From Pleurotus djamor (taxonomy: Eukaryota > Basidiomycota > Agaricomycetes > Agaricales > Pleurotaceae), in contig JAPEVF010000829.1 of assembly GCA_029747585.1 (NCBI GenBank), positions 1-19,654 of the forward strand: a stretch of DNA of 19,654 nt, written 5' to 3'. Shown here in pieces: positions 1-8,162 of the stretch. Positions within the stretch are counted from its first letter, which is position 1, and every line of letters starts with the position of its first letter. The notes under the pieces were generated by a model. The model worked only from the letters and a program-made list of their open reading frames with translations, searched no databases and was not told where the DNA came from. A program made the position numbers and the translations under genes.

Positions 1-320
1 GGTATAAAAATGACGGGAACTCCTCCGGGAAGCTAAACAAACAGATTCCGACCAGCGTCACGCACACGAGAATATGAGTTGCGTACCTTCCCATCTTCCC
101 ATCCCACCTCTCTGTATAGCCAAAGACTGTATCTCTTGGACAGACTGGTCCACTTTTCGTCAAAGTCCCGCTGCAGGACATACGACGGAGACATATATGA
201 CATGCGGCATCCTTGTGGCGACAGACTAGAGCTGATGTCGAGTGCAGAAAGGTAGGAAAGATAGAGCGAAATGAGCGTAAAGCATATCACCAGAAGTTGT
301 AACGGAGAGAAACCCGTCAT
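1..320 (-). CDS. BST1: GPI inositol-deacylase (Bst1/PGAP1 family), N-terminal part, cut by window edge
   Basis: The family removes the acyl chain from inositol of GPI anchors in the ER so that anchored proteins can leave. Exon 1 is 320-87 (78 codons); a 54-nt intron occupies 86-33; exon 2 starts at 32 and runs off the window. The start at 320 puts a hydrophobic segment at about residues 6-24, as expected for the N-terminal membrane anchor. Family signatures follow: GCRMSYMSPSYV (residues 37-48), then KRYSLWLYRE. After the intron, LPGGVPVIFIP begins the conserved strand leading into the lipase GNAGS region, which lies outside the window. Splicing is in phase 0 and restores the family reading without a gap. 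The upstream reading frame continues as far as a GTG, but 320 is the first ATG in it. I am confident of the family; the catalytic serine cannot be checked here. Confidence 0.88.
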
Positions 321-1520
321 GTAGTTATCATACAAGAAGCTCCGGCAACGTCCATCTTGAACTGGCAACGGTCGCACGCATCATGCACCAACTCCCATTG
401 CAGAACAGGTATGTGCAATATAATTAGAGAAAATAATACGACATCGACATTCGATAAGGTAGCCTACGTCGGCAGACTGGTTGATGTATTTCAGTGGTCG
501 CAAGCATTACTGACCCGGACGTCGGTCTTTCAGTAAACGAAACATCCATTGACAACCTACGAGCATCAAATTTGGATACTGGGCGTCAAGGCAATGTGGA
601 CCTGCGGTAACTGGTTCCCGCGAGTGAGTCTGTAATGTTATACTTATTGATATACACAGTACACAATTTGTCTGGGATACGTAGGCGTGGATAATCCAGC
701 TCGATGTAATGAGGACTTCCCCCGCCTCACCAACCAAACACACATCTGCGAAGACACGGTGTTAACCGGAACCGGGGAATTATAGCGCAGGCAGGTTTTA
801 GGTAGACTTAGGCACGGAAGAAGCCTTCACAACGTCGAGTTGACAGTGATGTAAGAGCTTGCACCCATCGTCATCCAGCCCAGTGATCTGGGGATTCTAC
901 GAGGTCTTTAGAGGAGGGCCTACGGCGCTGAGTATCTTGCGCAATCGCTAGAGAGGTTCATGGAGGGGCAACGCGGGCGGTGTACTTAACCGAGCAGCGT
1001 GACAGAGAAAGTCAAACGGCGGTTGAAGCCACAGACAGATATATTCTCCCGGTCCCGCGATGCCTTATTCAAGAGCCAATAATAACGCTGAAATCAAGAA
1101 CCGGAGACTGCCAGCAGTCGGAAAACCCCACAATGTAAGCGCAACTCGGCGTCGATAGAAATGACCTTTGTGGGTGGAAAGAAATGAAATTGCCGAGCGT
1201 CAGTAAGGCGTTGAAGTGGACCTGCAGGAGAAGAATCCAACCACTGACGACGACAAAGATCAAGAATCGCACTCAATGATCACACGACAGAGTTGATTCG
1301 AAACTGTGAAACTTTCATTCGAACGACCAAAAGTATAAAATAAGGCGAAAATTGCATGCAGAAGAATGTATCAATGATGTGGTGAGTGAGACGAGAGGCA
1401 ACTATGCAGAGTAGGGTACAAGCACGGGTGGGACCAAGAGAGGAGGGAGGGAGGGAGTATGATAGGGCGGATGAGGAGAGCAGAGTCGCCGGAACACTCA
1501 GCAAGAAATCGATGGAAGAT
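321..1520. other. Intergenic region between GPI inositol-deacylase and 14-3-3
   Basis: About 1.2 kb with no gene I can support. It should hold the promoter of the deacylase (which reads leftward from 320) and the 3' end of the 14-3-3 transcript. Open frames at 507-743 and 1069-1276 on the minus strand have no family likeness and no convincing splice partners. I found no tRNA-like T-loop or cloverleaf. A G-rich patch at 1426-1457 has five runs of three Gs on the plus strand. Confidence 0.5.
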
Positions 1521-2445
1521 TTACTCGTCGGCAGGAGCATCGTCCTTGGCATCGGCGGGCTTATCGGCTGCAGAACCACGTTAGTGAATATTCTTAGATT
1601 GGACGCAAAGATGAACTCACCAGAATCTTGCATATCCGAGGTCCAGAGAGTCAAGTTATCCCTCAACAACTGCATGATAAGCGTAGAGTCTTTGTAGCTC
1701 TCTTCTGATAGCGTGTCGAGCTCAGCGATAGCGTCATCGAAAGCTTGCTTGGCAAGATGGCAGGCACGATCCGGGCTGTTGAGGATTTCGTAGTAGAAAA
1801 CGGAGAAGTTGAGGGCAAGACCGAGGCGGATGGGGTGCGTTGGTGGGAGTTCGGTGACAGCGACGTCGGAGGCAGCCTTGTAGGCTTCGAGGGATTTGTC
1901 GGCAGAGTCCTTGCGCTTGTCGCCAGTGGCGAATTCGGCGAGGTANCGGTGGTAGTCACCCATCCTGCAAACAGGCGTTTAGGAACTCAGCTAGGGTGCA
2001 TATAAACGANAGCACGTACATCTTGTGGTAGAANACCTTNGACTCGCCNGAGGCGGCNGAGGGGATGAGGTGCTTGTCGAGAACGTCGAGGATGTCCTCG
2101 CAGATCTTGGCGAGCTCACTCTCGATCTTTTCNCGGTAGCTCTTGATCATGGAAACCTGAGCNTCNTTGCCCTTCGACTCCTCCTTCTGCTCGATCGAGG
2201 ACACGATTCTCCAAGAAGCGCGGCGGGCACCAATGACGTTCTTGTAGGCNACAGAGAGGAGATTACGCTCCTCNACGGTGAGTTCCTGGTCTGATGAGGC
2301 GACACGCTTCATGTTCTCGACCATCTCTGCACCAANAGTAAGCGACATGGTCCGATACACGCGATAAGGAACGCTGACCTTCGTAACGCTCAGCCTGCTC
2401 AGCGAGCTTGGCGAGGTAGACAGAGTCTTCACGGGATTCAGGCAT
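1521..2445 (-). CDS. BMH1: 14-3-3 protein (Bmh-type phosphoserine/threonine-binding adaptor)
   Basis: Dimeric cytosolic adaptor that binds phosphorylated client proteins in signalling, cell cycle and metabolism. Four exons: 2445-2379, 2326-2020, 1964-1621, 1567-1521, giving 254 aa, the normal family length. The introns are 52, 55 and 53 nt, all GT-AG. Exon 1 encodes [20 protein letters not shown]. Exon 2 carries the signature region [18 protein letters not shown], whose Lys/Arg residues line the phosphopeptide groove. The junction to exon 3 restores FYHKMMGDYHRYLAEF. Exon 3 holds the C-terminal helices, including [14 protein letters not shown] and the [13 protein letters not shown] segment. 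Exon 4 is a short acidic tail ending DDAPADE. All ten ambiguous bases in the coding exons lie at codon third positions, so the protein sequence is nearly unaffected. Family assignment is essentially certain; the symbol follows yeast usage. Confidence 0.97.
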
Positions 2446-2509
2446 CTGGAGGCGCAAAACGTTGAGCAACACGAAAAGACGCGTAAAAGACGCGTCACCG
2501 CGNACTCAC
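2446..2509 (-). other. Probable 5'UTR intron of the 14-3-3 gene
   Basis: On the minus strand a donor GTGAGTN follows the pyrimidine-rich leader at 2509, and an acceptor CTCCAG ends at 2446, directly before the 14-3-3 ATG. The 64-nt length matches the other introns in this window. It contains two ACGCGT hexamers (2479-2484 and 2490-2495). If it is not spliced, the ATG at 2445 is still the first codon of the protein. Confidence 0.6.
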
Positions 2510-3215
2510 GGTGGTGGATGGAAGGGTNAAAGGGGAGTTGAANGTTGNGGCTCTNNGAAGATAGCATGAGCTCGTCGTCGTCGACGATGAGNAAAGGACT
2601 CACGAGGTGGTGGTGGTTTGGGTGTAAGAGAGGATTGATGGGGAGAGGGCGCGGAAAGGACAAGCTAAATGAGAACCTGGGCGAAGGGCTTCCTGTCATC
2701 ATAGGGCAGAGGGTTGGGGTTGCCCCAGCGGCTCAGCCACGTGGTCCGGCCATTTTGGGCTGTGAGCGTTTCTTCCCCTTTGATCTTCTTTTTTGACAAA
2801 TTGAAAGTTTGAAACAAAGATATGGAGATGTTGACTGATANTNNTGATANNGNACGACTTAACAGCGGTGGCATGAACGCTGAAAACCCCAGAAAATGTN
2901 TCGTCGCATCAAGGCNANAACAATTTCTGGACAGTTTCCANCGNAACTGCCAAGTATGGATCATCTATTTCCAAATCGGGTAAACGCCATCAGGATTGCC
3001 CAGGCATGTTATCTGTCGCCATCGCATTTGACGGAGGACATACATGCACGGGACGCAATGGAGGTGCCGGCGAGATTCACAGCAACAGCTTTTTCGTGTG
3101 AGAGAAAAGATAAGACAAAGTTCCATGCTAGATGCTGTTTGACAATNGTTCGACTGATAGGGGGTGGTGATTATTGAAACGATGTAGTCTAAGTAATTGA
3201 ATNNANGGCTACGCG
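2510..3215. other. Intergenic region: 14-3-3 upstream region and 3' flank of the 190-aa gene
   Basis: About 700 bp without a supported gene. The part near 2510-2700 is pyrimidine-rich when read toward the 14-3-3 start, as is common in the leaders and core promoters of highly expressed fungal genes. I identified no convincing TATA box. The open frames here on both strands contain many ambiguous bases and show no family likeness. Confidence 0.5.
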
Positions 3216-4047
3216 TTACGCCCCGTAGGTCCCACTCATCTTGAANGTTCCCTCGTCAGCCTTCCAATGNACGGTGACATTGGTTCCTCGGATGNACAGA
3301 GTGTTGTAGCTACGAGACAAAAGGTTAACGTTAAGCCATGAAATCAAGCAGATAGCGAAGGGGCTGGACTGACCGGGCATGGCCTTCAAGGTCTCCAATG
3401 GCACTCTGAAACTCATCCGGAGTCATCTTCTTCATCTTAAATTTGATGGGCATCTCGAGGTTCAGCATCGCAGCAAACACGGCAGGATCCGCGCAAACAC
3501 CGTCGTACGACCATTTAGCACCCCCAGTCTTGCAGGAAGGTTTCCACTTGACGAAGAAAAAGGAAAACACGCTTAGGCATCCACGCGAACACTAGAGCGA
3601 GAGAAACCNANAAACTCACAGTCATTTGCTTCTTGATTCCACTGGCAACCGCAGCCCTTAACTTCTCAGCCGCAGCGTCNATCTCATCCTGCGTCTTTTC
3701 CTTTGGTTTCGTCTCTTCNAGCGCGGTTTCGAGGCTACGCGCGTACCGCGCNAGACGCGTAAAGTANCTGTTGATAGTCGCGTCATCGTCGGGNAGCTGG
3801 AAATTCTCTCCGTCCAAAATCGACGCGACGAGNTCCGACGCGTCTGTTTGACTGGTACGCGTTTTCTTGGTAGGNACGGAAGANGACGCGTCGCTCTTGC
3901 GCTTCCTTTGCGTAGTAGTAGCCATTGATANATATAGACCNACTTTGGGACTGNAGNGCNCGTNTAAGGTTGGTGNTGNANNGGTNGNAGGTCAAAGGCT
4001 GGACGNGTTTTGGATTTGAAAATTCAGTCCCTGAAATTTATACGCGT
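3211..4047. promoter_or_regulatory. Cluster of six ACGCGT (MluI cell-cycle-box-like) hexamers
   Basis: ACGCGT occurs at 3211-3216, 3755-3760, 3838-3843, 3857-3862, 3886-3891 and 4042-4047. Chance would give about one per 4 kb. The last lies upstream of the 190-aa gene, four lie in its first exon, and one touches its stop codon. In yeasts ACGCGT is the core bound by the MBF (Mbp1-Swi6) G1/S factor. Whether it acts this way here is unknown, and part of the excess may be local CpG-rich codon use. Confidence 0.3.
3216..3925 (-). CDS. Unrecognised 190-aa protein, basic N-terminus
   Basis: Function unknown; I recall no named domain. Three exons (3925-3620, 3546-3374, 3309-3216) with GT-AG introns of 73 and 64 nt give 190 aa. 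The N-terminus is Lys/Arg-rich (QRKRKSD then KKTRTS), which suggests nuclear localisation or nucleic-acid binding. An acidic PDDDATIN segment and a charged, probably helical stretch (residues about 60-100) follow. The C-terminal half has a compact domain with aromatic and glycine positions: GGAKWSYDGVCADPAVF, then KKMTPDEFQSAIGDLEGHAR, then YNTLYIRGTNV and a final SGTYGA. The strong reading frame, consistent splice phases, and ambiguous bases that sit on codon third positions in 10 of 11 cases all indicate a real, selected gene. It lies on the same strand as 14-3-3 and regulator A, with its own upstream gap of about 220 bp. Confidence 0.8.
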
Positions 4048-4143
4048 CAGGGTCCTCAAAATGATGCNCGAAGCTTCTTCAAGGCCCCATNCGTACGTCC
4101 GCCAACATACGTGTCTCTCAGCGCTGTACAAATAGACAAGTAA

Positions 4144-6365
4144 TTACGACTTCAAATTGTCCAAAAAGGTTGACCAAAATTGAGGATCAAATAACATCCC
4201 TGAGTCCATCTCTCCGAAACCAGGAAAATACTCCGCGTCTCCTGGGCCTCCACTNGGGCCTGCTTCGAGAGGAATATCTGAAAACCCCGTCTGAGGATTG
4301 TCCTGNCCAGGACTCCCTTCAACCGGATCAGACAGGGGAGGCATGTAAAGTACATGGGAACCTGGTATGGGCGGCTCCGATTTCATCTTCCCCCAGGTCG
4401 CATACGCATCTTGAACGATTTCCGCGCACTTTCCTGGCATATGGTCGGGAGATAACGCAGCTTGTCGTAACTTATCAATCAGCATGACAATCAGATCGTC
4501 CGAGCTCCCCGTTAAAGGAGAGAGTTTGAGTTGATGAATAGACACCTTGACGGTTATCATGGAAATAGCTGCGTAAGCGAGTAGGAGGAAGTAGTTATCC
4601 GGAGCAGTGGAGAGGGCGGTCACGTCGGGGCAAGAAAGGAATGGGACNAGGGCAGCTTCTGTNGAGCAAACGTATTCTTGACCCCACACGGGCACGATTG
4701 GCAGGCCGTCAATGGATTCTCTCATCCANTGGTTATGNCGCAACGTACGGTCGGAGACACGGCGAAGCCCACANAGGAAAGAGTGTATGCACACCAATCG
4801 GCAGACGTGATACGTAGTGTGCAGCAAGTTAAAGTAGATCGCGTCATGNGGAGAAACGACTAAGANGCAANNCTTCAGNATCGCGATCNNGTTGCAATAA
4901 GGAGGAAGCATACCGGAGAGTGGATAAATAGAACGCGAGATCCAGTTAAACTGACGAAGGAGGTCAGCGACTTCGGTACAATTCTTCTCTATGGTCTCGG
5001 TGGAACTCTCCCAACGTAGTGAGAGACTCGCAGCTGTGACGTCGAGTAAGCGACGATAAAGCACTAGACGAGTGTCGCGGGTATCGGCGGCATTGACAGC
5101 CCGCGTAAAATCNANTCGACATGCCTCTAGCGGGCGNACATATTGTTGTTTACGAGCTGTCCCTAGCAAGAGCCTNTNCAAAGCNTNTANNGGTCACTTT
5201 CNCTGTCTCCATATCAAGGGGGACNCACAGTCTTTCTATGTTCGTGGCTGCGCACCACTGTTGANACTANGATGAGTTGATGGCCAATTATTCGTTGTTC
5301 TGACCCACCAATCGCGTCCGTGAGAGGTCTCCGGGATTGGGCTGCGGCGCAGAGGGAGCCCTGAGAGTGAAGATCTCGACATCATCGTAACGACCAAGAC
5401 CGATGTTCATCGCGATTTCCATGGCCGAGGTAGCCAACAGACGATTGTCGCGAGCAATTTCGTACCCACCGCCGCATATCGGGCTCCAGAGGGCTAATAT
5501 CAACAAAGCTTCGGCGAATTCCAGGGACATNGCTGCGTAATGACCCGGCTGTAGAAGAGTGCGTTCGACGAGAGATTGGATACGAGGGGATACTTTTNCT
5601 CGNGTTGGTGCGTCTAAATGTCTCATAGCAATCGCACAGCGAGCGATATTGATGGTCATAGANCTNTGNCTNGACGGTGGNAANTCCATCCACGGGCGAT
5701 ANCGAGATTCNAAGCTAGNAGNATNCTGGAAAGTCAGAGAAANAATCAAAGGGTNTNAGGAGTAGTTTCACCACGTACATGTCTATTAGATATTCAACTT
5801 GGGAAGCGGGAAGGATGGAATCGAGGGAAANGTCTGTNTAAACTTCTCTAGGACCATCTTGGNGNGTTTGTTTGATGAGCGATTGCACGGCCAACATTGG
5901 NGACGTCGTCCAGCCCACATCGTCTGCNACACTCAGGAGGCGCCATGGGGCCAGAAGCAGGTACTCGGGGTCGGCTTCAAAGCTAGTCGACGGGGAATCC
6001 CCGTCTTCTTCCTTATGAACACCGTAGGGTTCTGTGGAAGTAAGAGGCTGCGGGGTTGGCGGAGGCGAAGGATGTGTCGTAGGCGTGGAAGTAGAAGATG
6101 AGGCGACATTGCTTGGATTGGCTTGGGGCTTGGCAGACTCTATGTCTATTCCGTTGGAGAGAATAATGATACCAGAGCTGTCGAACGAGCATTCTATGCC
6201 CAAGACTTTACAGCGNTGACACTGCCAGCGTCCGTCGTTTGGAGGGACGGTGTCCANCAGTTCGCAGCGACTTTTTGTTTTTCGGCAAGTGACACATGCT
6301 CGACTAGCCTTTGGTCTTTTGGCGGGCTTTCCTGACTCTTTGTCCTGCGAGCGTTTTGGCGGCAT
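4144..6365 (-). CDS. Zn2Cys6 fungal transcription regulator A
   Basis: DNA-binding regulator of the fungal binuclear zinc cluster class. Five exons (6365-5779, 5714-5309, 5257-5229, 5173-4914, 4859-4144) give 665 aa. The zinc cluster has Cys at residues 24, 27, 34, 49, 52 and 59 (spacing 2-6-14-2-6), with the usual basic RKTKSRCE between Cys 27 and 34. A Ser/Thr/Pro-rich linker (about 80-120) follows, then a long helical middle region of the kind carried by such regulators (RHLDAPTR, LEFAEALLILALW, CPDVTALSTAPDNYFLLLAY), and an acidic, Gly/Pro-rich tail ending DPQFWSTFLDNLKS. It is a clear paralogue of regulator B (8163-10328): three introns sit at identical codons. The 51-nt intron at 5308-5258 is unique to this copy. 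Target genes and inducer cannot be read from the sequence. About 30 ambiguous bases lie in the coding exons, mostly at codon third positions. Confidence 0.9.
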
Positions 6366-6496
6366 AANTGCAAGAATTGCATGCCAGAAACAAGGCTCCT
6401 ATGTAAGATAGAAATCTCGGCTGCGGAAGCAACAAGCCTGACAAAACAACAATCGATCGTCGCTGCCGCTGATCACAACTTTAACTTCCAAAAACC
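6366..6496. promoter_or_regulatory. 131-bp divergent promoter shared by regulator A and IMPACT
   Basis: The start codons of regulator A (minus strand) and the IMPACT homologue (plus strand) are only 131 bp apart. Both leaders and both core promoters must lie here or inside the genes, so co-regulation is plausible. No clear TATA box is visible. Confidence 0.6.
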
Positions 6497-7943
6497 ATGT
6501 CCACGTCTACNCCGACGATCACCGCAGCCAGGGACTACGACCAGGAACTCACAGAGCTCATAGAAAGGCTGACGGTCCAGCCTGACCGNGAAGCTNTCGC
6601 TGCGGAACTTGGAGGTGCGGCCCGTTCAGCGCCTCTGCGATGCTTTNGNCNNCTTCAACGATGCCTTCNTAGCTCTTCAATCTATATACGGCGAAGGAAT
6701 ANTGAGGGTTTGGANACCCCACGAAAAGGGNTCTCGACCCCCTTCACCAGCGAACGCGAATACGNCNCCTGGTCTACGATTTGAGGTCACGCTAAGGTGC
6801 ACAACCCTTGGCCTAGTGAAATGCCACTAACTTTACTTGCGATAGTCTCTTACCTCCTCATGAAGACGTCTCTGTCCATATTCTCATATCTTTGCCACAC
6901 ACATACCCCGCGACGTCGCCGCCTCAGTTACAACTGCTTTCTCGCTACATCGGCGCCTTTGGTGCAGACTCCAACATCTTCGGGAACGTTCTACGGGTCT
7001 ACATGTCAGTCAATGGCGTAGAATGGACACCTGACGCTATCTGCGTCTTTGACGGGCTACAGCGCGTCCTGGAACTATGCACAGAATGGTATACCGAGCG
7101 TCTATCCATGGGTGTAGCATCTCAGATCGTACGGGAAGACGGCAAAGACGCGACACGTCCTTACACTGCGGAAAGTTCCATTGACGTAGTCGAAACACCG
7201 GACGAACATATCACCGAGCCTATACCTGCTGCGCCGACCGTGGCTATACCTGAAGGTATCCAAATATTCGAAGCAGAACCCATAACGGACCGGAAAAGTG
7301 CCTTCGTTGGACGAGCTTGTCGTATTTCGCACCCATCACAGGTGAGAACACTCACACATNNNNGATATCTTGGCTCNTGAGAATCTCACCTCTCACACCA
7401 AAAATACNCTTACCCTCAACCCAACCAACCCTATTTCGCTTCTCTGTGAACTGATGCTATCCGGAAATTAGGTGCCCCTTATCTTATCCCACTTGGTTTC
7501 CGATCGTAGAATATCCCGCGCTGCCCATCCCATCATCAATGCCTGGCGATGCCATGTTGGCAGCATTTTCCACCAAGGTGAGACGTGGTTGACTTCCCTA
7601 CCAACGTTTTAAATTATTAAGAGTCGTCCTGTCCNTTTGTAGACAACGACGATGACGGCGAAACTGCCGCTGGCGGGCGGTTAGCCCACCTTTTACAGAT
7701 TNTAGTAAGAAACACGATTTTTACTTGGTACCAGTTGACCAATAATGTCTTGACTAGGATGTCGATAACGTTCTCATCGTTGTTACGCGTTACTTTGGCG
7801 GTATCCATTTGGGACCAGATCGGTTCAAACACATCAACCAAGCTGCTCGGAATGCTCTCGAAATCGGCGGCTTCCTCGACGGCCCTGATTCTCGAGTCGA
7901 AGGCAAAAGAGCAGTGGCACAAAATCGCGCAAAGCGGCGTTGA
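6497..7943 (+). CDS. YIH1: IMPACT/Yih1 homologue (RWD plus UPF0029 domains), inhibitor of Gcn2 activation
   Basis: Family members bind Gcn1 through the RWD domain and so keep the eIF2-alpha kinase Gcn2 from being activated during amino-acid starvation. Five exons: 6497-6796, 6846-7341, 7472-7577, 7643-7704, 7758-7943, giving about 382 aa. The RWD domain runs from about residue 55 to 160, with FLALQSIYGEGI and ISLPHTYPATSPP. An acidic linker follows, then the UPF0029 domain from about residue 246: ITDRKSAF, DNDDDGETAAGGRLAHLL, VVTRYFGGIHLGPDRF, INQAARN. Introns are 49, 130, 65 and 53 nt. Exon 1 is one base too long: the frame of the ATG must shift by one between about 6588 and 6597 to reach LRNLEVRPVQRL and the conserved RWD residues. 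Two ambiguous bases (6589, 6596) sit exactly there, so an assembly or allele artefact is likelier than a real frameshift. The gene lies between two paralogous regulators. Confidence 0.9.
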
Positions 7944-8162
7944 ANGGCGAACGTTGGAAGCNTCCGAAGATGCNCATGCATTATATTATATAGTAAGCAG
8001 TCGATCGATTTACATTGGGTGTATAATTTATGCTACTGCCAAATAATGTAATATATGGCGTAGTGTATAGCGAGTACATGTGCGTGCGTGTATCCTACTG
8101 TCCGTAGCCCCATCGAAAAGAAACAGAAACACAGCATGGGGGTGAAAGCCCCACCAACGTGG
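7944..8162. other. Short convergent spacer between IMPACT and regulator B
   Basis: 219 bp between two stop codons facing each other. It must contain both 3' ends. An AT-rich stretch around 7979-8055, with TATATA-like and ATAATGTAATATATGG segments, is the likely 3'-end processing region. No hairpin terminator or gene is seen. Confidence 0.5.

Noticed and set aside
507..743. Minus-strand open frame of 78 codons as a small gene
   Set aside because: It lacks a family match and neighbouring exons, and its amino-acid composition looks random.
1069..1276. Two overlapping minus-strand frames as exons upstream of the GPI inositol-deacylase
   Set aside because: The deacylase has a good start with its membrane anchor at 320, and these frames do not splice into it or resemble anything known.
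1426..1457. Possible G-quadruplex (five GGG runs on the plus strand)
   Set aside because: It lies in the 3' flank of 14-3-3, where the transcript carries the C-rich strand; there is no sign of function beyond base composition.
1386..1697. Plus-strand open frame of 103 codons
   Set aside because: It is antisense to the end of the 14-3-3 gene, shows no family likeness, and spans that gene's last intron.
7617..7922. Minus-strand frame of 101 codons
   Set aside because: It is the antisense shadow of the highly conserved last exons of IMPACT.
6497..7943. IMPACT as a pseudogene
   Set aside because: Every other exon and splice site is intact and the only fault coincides with ambiguous bases.
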